Source: Chryseobacterium elymi (GTDB lineage: Bacteria > Bacteroidota > Bacteroidia > Flavobacteriales > Weeksellaceae). From it: a DNA stretch of 64,000 nucleotides. Position 1 is the stretch's first letter; each line of letters starts with the position of its first letter. Below, in pieces: positions 41,925-51,973 of the stretch. A program made the position numbers and the translations under genes. Below the pieces are notes generated by a model. That model saw only the letters and a program-made list of their open reading frames with translations. It had not been told where the DNA came from and did not search any database. The stretch is taken from assembly GCF_003385495.1 (NCBI RefSeq), contig NZ_QNUH01000001.1, forward strand, positions 248,001 to 312,000. The letters run 5' to 3'.

Positions 41925-42863
41925 TTAAATAATAAACTTACTACTAATTGATTGATGCTCATGAACCATCTTCATAACGTCTGCAAATAATGGGGCGCAA
42001 GATAGCACTTTTATTTTAGTTGACAAATTATTTTTAACAGGAATTGAGTCAGTTACAATAACTTCCAACAATTTGGAGTTTTCAATATTTTCGTAAGCCT
42101 TTCCGGAAAGTACTCCGTGAGTAGCCATAGCTCTTACTGATTTTGCTCCCTTTTCCATTAAGATATCCGCTGCTTTGCAAAGTGTACCCGCAGTATCAAT
42201 CATATCATCGATAAGGATCACATTTTTACCCTCAACATCACCAATAAGGAACATTTCTTCTACAACATTTGCTTTTTTTCTTTCTTTATAAGCAATTACT
42301 ACCTCAGCACTCAAATGACCGGCATAGTTCTTCGCTCTTTTCGCTCCTCCCATATCTGGTGAAGCTATAGTAAGATTATCCAGATTTAAAGCCCTGATAT
42401 AATCTACGAAAATACTTGAAGCATACAGATGATCTACCGGAATTTCAAAGAATCCCTGAATCTGGTCAGCATGAAGATCCATGGTCATTATTCTTGTAGC
42501 TCCTGCAGCTGTTAATAAATTAGCAACCAGTTTTGCACCTATCGGAGCTCTTGGCTTGTCTTTTCTGTCCTGTCTTGCAAGTCCGAAATAAGGAATTACA
42601 ACAGTAATGCTTTTAGCGGAAGCTCTTTTCGCTGCATCAATCATCAATAGAAGTTCTAACAGATTGTCTGCAGGCGGGAAGGTAGATCCGATCAGGAAAA
42701 CTCGTCCTCCTCTTACTGACTCATCTAAAACAGGCTCGAATTCCCCGTCGCTGAACTCCTGAAAGTTGATTTTCCCTAACTCTTTCCCATAATATTGGGC
42801 GATATTTTCTGCCAAGTCCTTACTGGTTCTTGTACAAAATAGATAACTTAACTGATCTGCCAT
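41925..42863 (-). CDS. prs: Ribose-phosphate pyrophosphokinase
   Basis: The 312-residue enzyme makes PRPP from ribose-5-phosphate and ATP, supplying nucleotide, histidine and NAD synthesis. Motifs: FSDGEFEPVLDESVRGGRVF, PYFGLARQDRKDKPRAPI (flexible loop), MDLHADQIQGFF, and the PRPP site VILIDDMIDTAGTL. A -7 element TAAATTTG lies at 42892-42885 on the minus strand. Confidence 0.96.
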   Translation of the reverse strand: MADQLSYLFCTRTSKDLAENIAQYYGKELGKINFQEFSDGEFEPVLDESVRGGRVFLIGSTFPPADNLLELLLMIDAAKRASAKSITVVIPYFGLARQDRKDKPRAPIGAKLVANLLTAAGATRIMTMDLHADQIQGFFEIPVDHLYASSIFVDYIRALNLDNLTIASPDMGGAKRAKNYAGHLSAEVVIAYKERKKANVVEEMFLIGDVEGKNVILIDDMIDTAGTLCKAADILMEKGAKSVRAMATHGVLSGKAYENIENSKLLEVIVTDSIPVKNNLSTKIKVLSCAPLFADVMKMVHEHQSISSKFII

Positions 42864-42884
42864 TTTTACTTTTTAAAGATTTTG

Positions 42885-42924
42885 CAAATTTAAAAAAAAA
42901 CCACAAGAATTGCTCTTGTGGTTT
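42885..42924 (-). terminator. Terminator of the SGNH hydrolase gene and adjoining prs -7 element
   Basis: AAACCACAAG (42898-42907) pairs with CTTGTGGTTT (42915-42924), and the minus strand continues into a T run. That T run leads directly into TAAATTTG (42892-42885), the prs -7 element, so termination and the next promoter are back to back. Confidence 0.75.
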
Positions 42925-42948
42925 CTAAGTTTTTATTTTCCTGAATTA

Positions 42949-44499
42949 TTACGGGAATTTTATTCCTGAATATTTGTTAGGGTCTACCTGTGGTAAGTTG
43001 GATCTGTAGGTGCCGTTGATTGATTTTATAAACTCGTTGGCAATAACTGCATAACCTCTTCCTGTAAGGTGAACACCATCTAAGGAGAACGCACCCCCTG
43101 TAACAAATTTGGCTGTATATCTTACACCGTCGAAAGAAATTCCTGACTGGGAACTAAGCTCGGTCATTTTCTTATTGGCATCCACAAAAGCATACCCTTT
43201 TGCAGTGGCTGCCGCCTGAATAGCTACGTTATAGGCATTAATCGCTGTACTGATTTCTGTAACTTCAGTTCCTGTAAGTATATATTTGTCAGCAAACGGA
43301 TAAGCAACTCCTCTTGCTCCAAGAGATGCAGGGATTCCAGGAGGAAGTGTTTCCGGTTTTCCGATCTCTGCTTTGGTAGTTAGTGGCACAAGATCACCTG
43401 CTTTTGCTTGCCTGGCCTGGCCGTAAGTTGCTCCAAGATAAGCAGCAAGAGCCATTAAAGTAGGATTTCCTGAAGCTGTAGCCGCAGCAGTAATCTGTGC
43501 TCCTAATGGTGTAAGACTTTCATCCTTGATCAAAAGAGGATTGGCATCAGTTTTTGAAAGCGGTTTAATTCTGTCTCCTGCTCCAAGCGCTGTTAGTATT
43601 TGGTTTAACGGACCGTAAAGTTGCGCATTTAAGGCGTCAATCGTTGCGTTTCCTGCCGTTACATTTCCACCTCCCAATACAGATGCTGTTAAAGGATTAA
43701 CCGGAATTGTCGTTAATGCTGGAATAGAAGTTACACTAGGAATATTAGCAATAACCCCTTTTGCGTTGGTGCTTGCAATTTCATTAATCAGGGCATTATA
43801 GTATTGTGTAAACTGAGCTGGCGGCGTTAAGGTTTCAGCTGAGCTATCTGCACCTGCCAAAGCATATAGTAAAGCATCATTATTTCCAATCCATAAGGAA
43901 AAGAATGTTGGATTTTGCTTTTTAAAATCTTTAATTACAGATGTAGTCGGCTCTGAAGCAAATCTCACGAAGTACGGGTTAGCTGTTTTTGCAGCTACAT
44001 TCAGTACATTTCCATAGCCGTCGGCTAATAAGTGAGCAACTTTAGCTCCCGGAACTCCTAGGTTATTAAAAGGACCGGCTAATACTGTATTGGTTAAAGT
44101 TGTTGCTGTATTGTTATTGGCAAATTTCAGATCCGGCGCCCCATCGATAAAGCTATTGATATACAGCTTGGTATTGGCAATCTGCATAGGACCAACAAGA
44201 GTATTAAGGATCAATCCTCCGTTGTTGTCTGCCATTAAAGGCTGTTTGAAATCACCTCCGCCTACTAATTTCATCTGCAGTGCAATCATGGAAGGATAAG
44301 ACTCATTCTGCCCATCTATATAAAGCGCTCCGTCTCTGTACCCTGAAGTAAGTGAGTTTCCAAGGGATACATATCTGGAAAAATCCGCATCTCCTTTGGT
44401 CACCTGGATATCTTTTACATCAGTATCAAAATCAGTCTCACAGCTTGTTGTAAAAAGAAGCGCGGAAACGGCAAGTGTTGATATTATAATTTTTTTCAT
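42949..44499 (-). CDS. SGNH/GDSL-type lipoprotein hydrolase
   Basis: The 516-residue lipoprotein (TTSC, lipidated C20) belongs to the SGNH hydrolase fold. Block I is VSLGNSLTSGY with catalytic S49; the oxyanion glycine is in LGVPGAKVAHLL; the asparagine block is WIGNNDALLY; and the catalytic D and H are in DGVHLTGRGY near the end. These residues fit an esterase or lipase at the outer membrane. A long central insertion of about 250 residues, rich in A, T and P, separates the blocks. Only 10 nt separate it from the upstream porin gene, so it is probably co-transcribed; this pairing suggests uptake or processing of fatty or acylated compounds. Confidence 0.88.
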   Translation of the reverse strand: MKKIIISTLAVSALLFTTSCETDFDTDVKDIQVTKGDADFSRYVSLGNSLTSGYRDGALYIDGQNESYPSMIALQMKLVGGGDFKQPLMADNNGGLILNTLVGPMQIANTKLYINSFIDGAPDLKFANNNTATTLTNTVLAGPFNNLGVPGAKVAHLLADGYGNVLNVAAKTANPYFVRFASEPTTSVIKDFKKQNPTFFSLWIGNNDALLYALAGADSSAETLTPPAQFTQYYNALINEIASTNAKGVIANIPSVTSIPALTTIPVNPLTASVLGGGNVTAGNATIDALNAQLYGPLNQILTALGAGDRIKPLSKTDANPLLIKDESLTPLGAQITAAATASGNPTLMALAAYLGATYGQARQAKAGDLVPLTTKAEIGKPETLPPGIPASLGARGVAYPFADKYILTGTEVTEISTAINAYNVAIQAAATAKGYAFVDANKKMTELSSQSGISFDGVRYTAKFVTGGAFSLDGVHLTGRGYAVIANEFIKSINGTYRSNLPQVDPNKYSGIKFP

Positions 44500-44509
44500 A
44501 GTCTTTCAA

Positions 44510-45754
44510 TTAAAAAGGGTTATACGATAAACCTAAACCAAAGTAAAATGCTTTAGCTTTTGCCTGTCCATTAAAGCCAAGAGTGGCATTCCTTACATCT
44601 CTGGCCTGAGGAAGGGCATATCCTCCTGCTATATCAACTCCAAACTGCTTTAGTTTAAAGCCAACACCTCCGGTAATTACATATGTATTAAATGATGGCG
44701 TTTCCGGAATGAAGTTCTCGTCAGTGTATGGCGATTCATCATAATAAGCACCTAAACGTCCAAAAATCATATCCGTGAATGCATATTGTGTCCCCAACCT
44801 GAATGTTTTCGAGTTTTTAAAGTTTTTAGGAGACACAAGAACTGTTGGATCTGTTGGATTTGTTGTTGCAACAGGAGCCGTAGCAAAATCCAGAGTCAGT
44901 TTGCTGTATCTTTCCCATCCGTGGTAGTTAAAGTCAGCTGAAATCAACCATTTCGGTGTTACTTTATACGTTAAACCAATTGTATATTCTTCTACCAAAG
45001 GAAGTGTAGCTGTAAATTTATCCTGTCCTGTACTTGGGTCAAGTCCTAACAAAGGATAAATAGATGCTGATGGGAACTTAAATGTTGCAGTTCCTTTTTT
45101 AGCTTTCATATCTATGGGTGAACGGTAAGCAATACTGATGTCTAATTTAGGGTCAGGTCTGAAATAGAATCCAAATCCGTAACCACTTCCGCTTGCTTTT
45201 TCGTCTTTAATATTTAATTCACCACCAAATTGTGTTACCGCTTTATCCCAGTCTACTTTACCTTTTGCATAAATATAACTCGCCCCGAATGACATCCAAG
45301 GTGCCAGCTTAACAGAAACCATAGGCTGAAAATAAAAGCTCTTAAGCTCCAGCTTCTGAACCATTTCTCTTCCTTCCCAATCCCCTGGCCACTCGATAGT
45401 GCTTCCGAAAGGTGTTGTAAAACTGAAACCAACAGATAAATTCTCTATCGGCCTATAAGCAACCGCAGCATATAACGGAGTACCAATAGGATTATCTGTT
45501 TCTGTACTCTGCAAAGTATTCAAGTTTTGAAAAGTAACTTTATTACTTGCACCGAACCCTCCTGCCACTATACTCAGTTTGGAAGGAATGAATGACATCC
45601 CCGCTGGGTTAAAGAATGCCACACTTGCATCTTCGGCATGAGCACTAGTATGCGCCATTGCCAATTGTTTTACTCCCTGCAGAGATACCCTGAAGCCTCC
45701 TGCGTAAGATAAAACACCCGCCAATAAAGCAGTTGATACTAATATTTTTTTCAT
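44510..45754 (-). CDS. OmpP1/FadL/TodX family outer-membrane porin
   Basis: The 414-residue outer-membrane beta-barrel has a signal peptide (ILVSTALLAGVLSYAGG) and the FadL N-terminal hatch: RVSLQGVKQLAMAHTSAHAEDASVAFFNPAGM, where the NPAG motif is diagnostic. It ends in an aromatic barrel strand (FGLGLSYNPF). FadL proteins carry long-chain fatty acids and other hydrophobic compounds. It is the first gene of the pair with the SGNH hydrolase and has a consensus -7 element. Confidence 0.93.
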   Translation of the reverse strand: MKKILVSTALLAGVLSYAGGFRVSLQGVKQLAMAHTSAHAEDASVAFFNPAGMSFIPSKLSIVAGGFGASNKVTFQNLNTLQSTETDNPIGTPLYAAVAYRPIENLSVGFSFTTPFGSTIEWPGDWEGREMVQKLELKSFYFQPMVSVKLAPWMSFGASYIYAKGKVDWDKAVTQFGGELNIKDEKASGSGYGFGFYFRPDPKLDISIAYRSPIDMKAKKGTATFKFPSASIYPLLGLDPSTGQDKFTATLPLVEEYTIGLTYKVTPKWLISADFNYHGWERYSKLTLDFATAPVATTNPTDPTVLVSPKNFKNSKTFRLGTQYAFTDMIFGRLGAYYDESPYTDENFIPETPSFNTYVITGGVGFKLKQFGVDIAGGYALPQARDVRNATLGFNGQAKAKAFYFGLGLSYNPF

Positions 45755-45773
45755 AGACTGTTATTATATAACC

Positions 45774-45781
45774 CAAATATA
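45774..45781 (-). promoter_or_regulatory. -7 element of the OmpP1 gene
   Basis: The minus strand reads TATATTTG, 20 nt before the ATG. Confidence 0.6.
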
Positions 45782-45981
45782 AAATTATTTTAGATACACC
45801 TGTTAATATTTCTTAATATTTTAAACAATATATTAAAAGAAAATTATGTTTAAAATAACACTTTATAAATACTTTAGGCTAAACATATATTATATAGCAA
45901 CTTATCTACTTTTTTGAAAGGGTATATGTTTCACGTTTAATGTTAAACAATCCCTATTTTGAATATTTAGGTATTTTAGAA

Positions 45982-46010
45982 TTGCATAAAGATAAATTTA
46001 CATAAATTTG
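45982..46010 (+). promoter_or_regulatory. Complete promoter of ricT
   Basis: TTG (45982-45984) and TAAATTTG (46003-46010) are 18 nt apart, matching both elements of the Bacteroidetes promoter. The ricT ATG follows 22 nt later. Confidence 0.65.
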
Positions 46011-46032
46011 CAGGATTATAAAAAATAGTTAT

Positions 46033-47427
46033 ATGAGTTGTGGATGCAAAACATCCGGCGATTCTGCCCATTCTTGCGGACCAAAAAAAACCGCGAATGG
46101 CTGTGAAAGTGTAAATACCTGTGGTAATAGTTATAAATTAAGTGTTTTCGACTGGCTTTCTAACATCAATAATCCCGCATCGAACAAGTGTGACATTGTG
46201 GAAGTTAGATTTAAAAATGACAGAAAATCGTTTTATAAAAATGTAAACAATATTCCTTTACATATAGGTAGCGTAGTAACAGTAGAATCGAGTCCCGGAC
46301 ACGATGTAGGCGTTGTAAGCCTCACCGGAGAATTAGTAAAGATTCAGATGAAAAAGAAAAAATTTCCTGAAGAATCTATACTTAAAATATACAGGCAGGC
46401 TAACCAAAAAGACCTTGAGGTCTGGCAGGAAGCCAGAAAAAAAGAAGACAGCGTAAAGATTGAGGCGAGAAAAATCGCTCATAGAATAGGTCTTGAAATG
46501 AAGGTGACGGATGTTGAATATCAGGGAGACTCTTCCAAGATCACATTCTACTATACCGCAGATAACCGAGTGGATTTCAGACAATTGATCAAAGAATACG
46601 CCAGTGCTTTCAGAACCAAGATTGACATGAAACAAATTGGGTTCAGACAGGAAGCTGCAAAAGTTGGAGGTATCGGATCTTGCGGAAGAGAACTTTGCTG
46701 TTCGACCTGGCTTACGGATTTCAGATCTGTGAACACGAATGTCGCAAGATATCAACAGCTGAGCATTAACCCTCAAAAGCTTGCAGGACAATGTGGTAAG
46801 CTAAAATGCTGCCTGAATTATGAACTGGACAGCTACCTTGATGCATTAAGCCACTTCCCTTCTTCTTCAACCACTCTGGACACGGAAAAAGGAAGAGCAT
46901 TCTGTATTAAAATCGATGTTTTCAAAAAGAAAATGTGGTTTGCTTATGTAGATAGTTCTATGGCATGGTATGATTTTGATATTGACCTTGTTAAGAAATT
47001 AATCGCTAAAAATAAAAGAGGCGAAAAGATCCTTCCTTTGGAAGATCTCAAGCAGCCTGACACCCCGATTCAGACCATCGACCTGATCCAGGAGAACAAT
47101 GTGGACAGATTCGAAAAGAAGAACAGGGGCAACAACAGAAGCAGAAACCAAAACAGACCAAACAACAACGGACAAAACCAGGGACCAAAGAAAAACAGAC
47201 CGGAAAGGGCTGAAAGATCCGAGAGACCTGACAGGCCAGACAGATCAGAAAATCCTAATGCTAATGCTGGAAATCAGCCAAGACAACAGCAAAAGCAACA
47301 GCCTAAACCGCAGCCAAAAGCCCAAACGGAAAAAACTGATACTTCTTCCGACCCTGAAAAAAAGCAAAACCCGAACAAGAAAAATTTTAAAAAGAAATAC
47401 CCTCCAAAAAAAGATAAAAATGCGTAA
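46033..47427 (+). CDS. ricT: PSP1-domain protein RicT
   Basis: The 464-residue protein has a cysteine-rich N-terminus (MSCGCKTSGDSAHSCG) and the PSP1 domain with GIGSCGRELCCSTWL and GQCGKLKCCLNYE. These cysteines bind iron-sulfur clusters in the RicT/YaaT subunit of the Ric complex, which in Bacillus affects RNase Y and RNA processing. Whether that partner system is used here is unknown. From about residue 355 the protein is a low-complexity tail rich in N, R, P, Q, E and K, likely disordered and RNA-binding. The end overlaps gldH by 8 nt. Confidence 0.88.
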   Translation: MSCGCKTSGDSAHSCGPKKTANGCESVNTCGNSYKLSVFDWLSNINNPASNKCDIVEVRFKNDRKSFYKNVNNIPLHIGSVVTVESSPGHDVGVVSLTGELVKIQMKKKKFPEESILKIYRQANQKDLEVWQEARKKEDSVKIEARKIAHRIGLEMKVTDVEYQGDSSKITFYYTADNRVDFRQLIKEYASAFRTKIDMKQIGFRQEAAKVGGIGSCGRELCCSTWLTDFRSVNTNVARYQQLSINPQKLAGQCGKLKCCLNYELDSYLDALSHFPSSSTTLDTEKGRAFCIKIDVFKKKMWFAYVDSSMAWYDFDIDLVKKLIAKNKRGEKILPLEDLKQPDTPIQTIDLIQENNVDRFEKKNRGNNRSRNQNRPNNNGQNQGPKKNRPERAERSERPDRPDRSENPNANAGNQPRQQQKQQPKPQPKAQTEKTDTSSDPEKKQNPNKKNFKKKYPPKKDKNA

Positions 47428-47884
47428 AATTTTAGGATTATTACCTCTTATCCTTTTCTTTAGCTGTAATTCCTCCTCAGGAGAGAATGTCATAATGAAT
47501 TCCGTTAATAACAAATGGAATAAGAAAAGTGAACAAAAATTTAATCTTGAAGTTTCAGATCCGCAGAATCCTAAAAATATTATATTTGTTGTAAGAAATA
47601 ACAGCAGTTACCCTTACAGTAACATAAGATTTATTGTCAACTTCACCAATCTCCAGAACAAAAAAAGGGAAACAGATACCCTGAACTATGTACTGGCAAA
47701 ACCAAACGGAGAATGGCTTGGTACAGGTTTTGGTGATACGAAGGAAGCATTATTTCAGTATAAAATGAACTATAAGTTTCCGGAGAAGGGGAAATATGAA
47801 ATCAGCCTGATTCAGGCGATGAGAAATGACAACCTTCCGGGAATTGAAGACGTTGGAATAAAAGTAGAAACGGCTAAACCGTAA
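47420..47884 (+). CDS. gldH: Gliding-motility lipoprotein GldH
   Basis: The protein has 154 residues from the ATG at 47420; a much longer in-frame extension from 47099 runs inside the ricT tail and is a shadow. The lipoprotein signal MRKILGLLPLILFFSC gives lipidated C16. The mature part has the GldH pattern, with NNSSYPYSNIRFIVNF and NGEWLGTGFGDTKEALF. GldH is needed for gliding and type IX secretion in Flavobacterium. Its gene lies between ricT and a class A penicillin-binding protein, as is usual in flavobacteria. Confidence 0.9.
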   Translation: MRKILGLLPLILFFSCNSSSGENVIMNSVNNKWNKKSEQKFNLEVSDPQNPKNIIFVVRNNSSYPYSNIRFIVNFTNLQNKKRETDTLNYVLAKPNGEWLGTGFGDTKEALFQYKMNYKFPEKGKYEISLIQAMRNDNLPGIEDVGIKVETAKP

Positions 47885-47890
47885 CCATAA

Positions 47891-50269
47891 ATGGAAGACA
47901 ACAGACAAAATGCAGGAAATAAAGGGAAAACCTTCCCTCTTCCTCCCAAAAAAAAGAAAGATACCTCTTGGAAAAAATGGGTTAGGTTCATTTGGATTGG
48001 ACTCATTGCGGTAATTTTAGGTATTTCAGGACTTTTCTTTGCTGTTTCTCAGGGATTTCTAGGAGAAATGCCGGACGTAAAGGAACTGGAAAACCCTGAT
48101 ATCTATGTCGCTTCTGAAATCATTTCATCTGACGGTGTTTTACTGGGAAAGTTTGAAAAGGAAAAAACACAGCCAATTACTTACAAACAGCTTCCTCCCT
48201 ATCTTATCTACGCATTACAGGCAAAAGAAGATGAGCGTTTTAAAGAGCATTCAGGAATTGATTTAAAATCTATTTTGAGAGCCGTGAGATATGGTGGTGA
48301 CAGAGGTGGAGGCTCTACAATCACTCAGCAGCTGGCTAAACTACTATTTACTAAAGAGCCATCTAAAAACCCCATCAAAAGGGTTATACAGAAACTAAAG
48401 GAATGGTCTGTTGCGGTAAGTTTAGAAAAACGATACACTAAGGAAGAGATTATTACACTGTATTTCAACAAATTCGATTTCACATACAATGCGAACGGTA
48501 TTGAAATGGCTTCCAAAATTTATTTTAATAAACCAACTTCCCAACTTACTCTTCCGGAAGCAGCAGTTTTTGTAGCCATGTTAGAAGCTCCTATTGCCAA
48601 TAACCCTATGAGAAATCCTGAACGTGCGAAACGAAGAAGAGATGTTGTATTACAGCAAATGTTTGAAACAGGTTATATAGATCAGGCAACTTATGATAAA
48701 GCAGTTAGTACACCTGTTGAGGTTGATTATCATCCGATCAAAAACATCAATGATGACTATTCTGCCTACTATAAATTCTATTTAAGAAAGGAAATCGACA
48801 AGTATCTTGCAGGCTATGAGAAAGAAACCGGAAAGAAACTTAATCTTTACAAAGACGGTTTGAAAATATATGTAACTCTTGATTCAAAAATGCAGAAATA
48901 TGCAGAAGAGGCCATCAAGGAACATTTAACGGATCTTCAAAAAAGGTTTGATGCTGAGCAAAGAGGCAGAAAAAACAGACCTTTCTATTACCTGACGGAT
49001 AAGCAGGTAACCAGCGTAATGACCCAGGCGATGAAGAGAACCGGCCGTTACAAACAACTGAAAGCCGCTGGAGTTTCTGAAGATTCTATCTTACTGGAAT
49101 TCCATAAGCCAATCAAAACTTCCCGCTTTACATGGGCCGGTGAAGAAGAGGTTGAAATGTCCCCTTGGGATTCTATCAGATACCACAAACAGATTGCACA
49201 GGCAGGCTTAATGTCTATGGTTCCTGGAAGCGGTGACATCAAAGCATGGGTAGGTGGTATAGACTGGCAGCATTTCCAGTATGACCATATCAAACAGGGT
49301 AAAAGACAGGTAGGATCTACCTTTAAACCTTTCGTATATGCTACGGCAATCATGAAGCTTGGCATGACGCCATGCTCAACAGTATCCAACGGTACTTACG
49401 ACCACAAAGGTTGGCATGTTCCGGGAAGAGGAGGAATGCTTACTTTAAAAGATGCCTTGGCCCACTCTCAAAACCCGGTAGCTGCACGTCTTATTGAAAT
49501 GACAGGGGTAGATGCCGTTATTCAGACCGCAAGAGACCTGGGGGTTACAGAAGACATCCCTAGAAACAATACTATTGCTTTAGGTTCATCAGATATTACA
49601 ATTTATGAAATGCTTGGTGCCTACAGTACTTTCGCCAACTACGGAAATCACAATAAACCGGAAATGATCTGGAGAATTGAAGATGCCAACGGAAGAGTGA
49701 TCAAAGAGGTAAATGTAGAACCTAAAGAAGTAATGAATCCAATGTATGCCTATACCATGATCGAACTGATGAAAGGTGTAACACAATATGGTACTGCTTC
49801 TGGAGAATTGGGAAGAAGAGGAATCTCAAAAGGTGTGGAAATTGCTGCTAAAACAGGTACTACACAGAACAACTCTGACGGTTGGTTCATGGGAATCACT
49901 CCGAAATTAGCAACAGGAGCCTGGGTAGGCTGGGAAGACAGAGCCACCCACTTCTTCGGAACCGGGGAAGGTCAGGGTGCGAAAATGGCATTACCGATAT
50001 GGGCAATTTTCATGAAGAAAGTATGGGCAGACAAATCTCTGGGAATTAGCCCTGATGATAAGTTCACCAGACCTTCTGACTGGAAAGACGGATGTTCGAA
50101 TTTAAAAGGTCTAGGTGAAGGATATGGAGACGACGGAGGACTTCAGACTATTGATGAGATCAAAAATCCAAGACCGGTAGATCCAACGCCTAAAAACAAT
50201 ACAGAAAAAAAAGAGGAAAATATCAATGACAATCTTCACTCCACCGATGAGGTAGATTTCAATAAATAA
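47891..50269 (+). CDS. mrcA: Class A penicillin-binding protein 1A
   Basis: The 792-residue bifunctional wall synthase has a cytoplasmic N-terminus, one membrane segment (FIWIGLIAVILGISGLFF), and a glycosyltransferase domain with AKEDERFKEHSGID (catalytic glutamate) and GGSTITQQLAK. The transpeptidase domain has S476-TFK, the SQNP motif and KTGTT beginning at K654. A charged tail follows. It starts 6 nt after gldH and ends in a terminator, completing the ricT-gldH-mrcA operon. Confidence 0.95.
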   Translation: MEDNRQNAGNKGKTFPLPPKKKKDTSWKKWVRFIWIGLIAVILGISGLFFAVSQGFLGEMPDVKELENPDIYVASEIISSDGVLLGKFEKEKTQPITYKQLPPYLIYALQAKEDERFKEHSGIDLKSILRAVRYGGDRGGGSTITQQLAKLLFTKEPSKNPIKRVIQKLKEWSVAVSLEKRYTKEEIITLYFNKFDFTYNANGIEMASKIYFNKPTSQLTLPEAAVFVAMLEAPIANNPMRNPERAKRRRDVVLQQMFETGYIDQATYDKAVSTPVEVDYHPIKNINDDYSAYYKFYLRKEIDKYLAGYEKETGKKLNLYKDGLKIYVTLDSKMQKYAEEAIKEHLTDLQKRFDAEQRGRKNRPFYYLTDKQVTSVMTQAMKRTGRYKQLKAAGVSEDSILLEFHKPIKTSRFTWAGEEEVEMSPWDSIRYHKQIAQAGLMSMVPGSGDIKAWVGGIDWQHFQYDHIKQGKRQVGSTFKPFVYATAIMKLGMTPCSTVSNGTYDHKGWHVPGRGGMLTLKDALAHSQNPVAARLIEMTGVDAVIQTARDLGVTEDIPRNNTIALGSSDITIYEMLGAYSTFANYGNHNKPEMIWRIEDANGRVIKEVNVEPKEVMNPMYAYTMIELMKGVTQYGTASGELGRRGISKGVEIAAKTGTTQNNSDGWFMGITPKLATGAWVGWEDRATHFFGTGEGQGAKMALPIWAIFMKKVWADKSLGISPDDKFTRPSDWKDGCSNLKGLGEGYGDDGGLQTIDEIKNPRPVDPTPKNNTEKKEENINDNLHSTDEVDFNK

Positions 50270-50290
50270 ATTCTCTTTTAGAAATACACA

Positions 50291-50322
50291 AGACCTTTCA
50301 ATAATCTGGAAGGTCTTTTCTT
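50291..50322 (+). terminator. Terminator after mrcA
   Basis: AGACCTT (50291-50297) pairs with AAGGTCT (50310-50316), followed by a T-rich tract. Confidence 0.8.
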
Positions 50323-50344
50323 TTATAATTAATATCTTTGATCT

Positions 50345-51886
50345 ATGAATATTGAACAGATCAGACAGCCCTTTACCGATATATTTCCAGGAGACCTTTC
50401 CGGCAACCCAATGCAAAGAAACACTCCAAAAGTTTTATTTGCAACAGTAAAGCCGGCAGGTTTTGACAAACCAGAGCTTATTATTTTTAATGAAATTTTA
50501 TCCGAAGAGATCGGGCTGGGAAAATATGAAGAAAAAGATCTGAACTTCCTCGTAGGGAATAATCTTCCTGAAAATGTAAAGACATATGCTACCACTTATG
50601 CCGGGCATCAGTTTGGAAACTGGGCAGGACAGCTTGGAGACGGAAGGGCAATACTTGCCGGAGAGATCATCAATAAGAATGGGAAGAAAACAGAAATTCA
50701 ATGGAAAGGTGCCGGGGCAACTCCATACTCAAGACATGCAGACGGAAGAGCGGTTTTGAGGTCTTCAGTACGAGAATACCTGATGAGCGAAGCTATGTAC
50801 CATCTTGGAGTTCCTACAACCCGAGCTTTAAGCCTTTCTTTTACCGGTGAAGATGTGGTAAGAGATATAATGTATAACGGAAATCCTCAGCTGGAAAAAG
50901 GTGCTGTCGTAATCAGAACTGCACAAAGCTTTCTCCGTTTCGGACATTTTGAACTGCTTTCTGCACAAAGGGAGTATAACAGTCTGCAGAATCTGGCAGA
51001 TTTTACTATTGAAAATTATTATCCGGAAATCACAACAGACGGAATTCAGAAATACAAAGACTTTTTTAAAAGCATATGCACCAGAACAGCACATCTTATG
51101 ACTGAATGGTTCAGAGTAGGATTTGTACACGGTGTTATGAATACCGATAATATGTCTGTTTTAGGCCTGACCATAGATTATGGGCCTTATTCAATGATGG
51201 ATGAATACGATCTGAATTTCACCCCAAATACAACTGATCTTCCTGGAAGGAGATATGCTTTTGGAAAACAGGGTCAGATCTCGCAGTGGAACCTTTGGCA
51301 GCTGGCGAATGCCCTTCATCCGTTAATTAAAGATGAAAAATTTTTGGAAGAAACTTTAAACCATTATGGAACCTATTTCTGGGAAATTCATGATAAAATG
51401 CTCTGCAGAAAGTTTGGATTCGATGAACTTAGAGAAAGCGATGAAGACTTTTTCACCAGCTGGCAGGGGCTGATGCAGGAACTTCACCTGGATTACACGC
51501 TGTTTTTTAATCAGCTGGAAAAATTAAATTCAAATAGTGACATCAAATCTCTGTTTGAAAATATTTCTTATTCTGTTTTGAATGACGAGAAAATAAAAAA
51601 GTTGGAAGATTTTATAAAGGAATATAAATCAAGGTTATCATCCAACAAAATTTCAAGAGAAGAATCACTATCACTGATGAAACGATCAAATCCGAAATTT
51701 ACACTGAGAAATTATCTTCTTTATCAATGCATCGAAGAGATTAATACCGGAAAAACGGAAATGCTCGAAAAACTTACCTGTGCCTTAGAAAATCCTTACG
51801 AAGAATTGTATCCTGAATTTTCAGCAAAAAGGCCCTCAACCTACGATGACACCACTGGATGTTCTACACTTTCCTGCAGTTCCTAA
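50345..51886 (+). CDS. selO: SelO/YdiU protein adenylyltransferase
   Basis: The 513-residue pseudokinase-fold enzyme transfers AMP from ATP to protein hydroxyl groups (AMPylation). Conserved phrases: GQLGDGRAILAGE, KGAGATPYSRHADGRAVLRSSVREYLMSEAM, GVPTTRALS, FVHGVMNTDNMSVLGLTIDYGPY with the catalytic-loop asparagine and metal aspartate. It ends CSTLSCSS; eukaryotic SelO has selenocysteine near this end, and bacterial forms have cysteine. Bacterial SelO protects against oxidative stress in studied species. Confidence 0.93.
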   Translation: MNIEQIRQPFTDIFPGDLSGNPMQRNTPKVLFATVKPAGFDKPELIIFNEILSEEIGLGKYEEKDLNFLVGNNLPENVKTYATTYAGHQFGNWAGQLGDGRAILAGEIINKNGKKTEIQWKGAGATPYSRHADGRAVLRSSVREYLMSEAMYHLGVPTTRALSLSFTGEDVVRDIMYNGNPQLEKGAVVIRTAQSFLRFGHFELLSAQREYNSLQNLADFTIENYYPEITTDGIQKYKDFFKSICTRTAHLMTEWFRVGFVHGVMNTDNMSVLGLTIDYGPYSMMDEYDLNFTPNTTDLPGRRYAFGKQGQISQWNLWQLANALHPLIKDEKFLEETLNHYGTYFWEIHDKMLCRKFGFDELRESDEDFFTSWQGLMQELHLDYTLFFNQLEKLNSNSDIKSLFENISYSVLNDEKIKKLEDFIKEYKSRLSSNKISREESLSLMKRSNPKFTLRNYLLYQCIEEINTGKTEMLEKLTCALENPYEELYPEFSAKRPSTYDDTTGCSTLSCSS

Positions 51887-51973
51887 CGGATGAAATATAA
51901 ATTTTATTTACTTTTTTTGAATTATTAATATTCATATTGTTAATTTTTACTAATTTAGGAAAAAATTAATATT

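Noticed and set aside
47099-47419. A long N-terminal extension of gldH
   Set aside because: It is the shifted frame of the low-complexity ricT tail. The lipoprotein signal starts at 47420.
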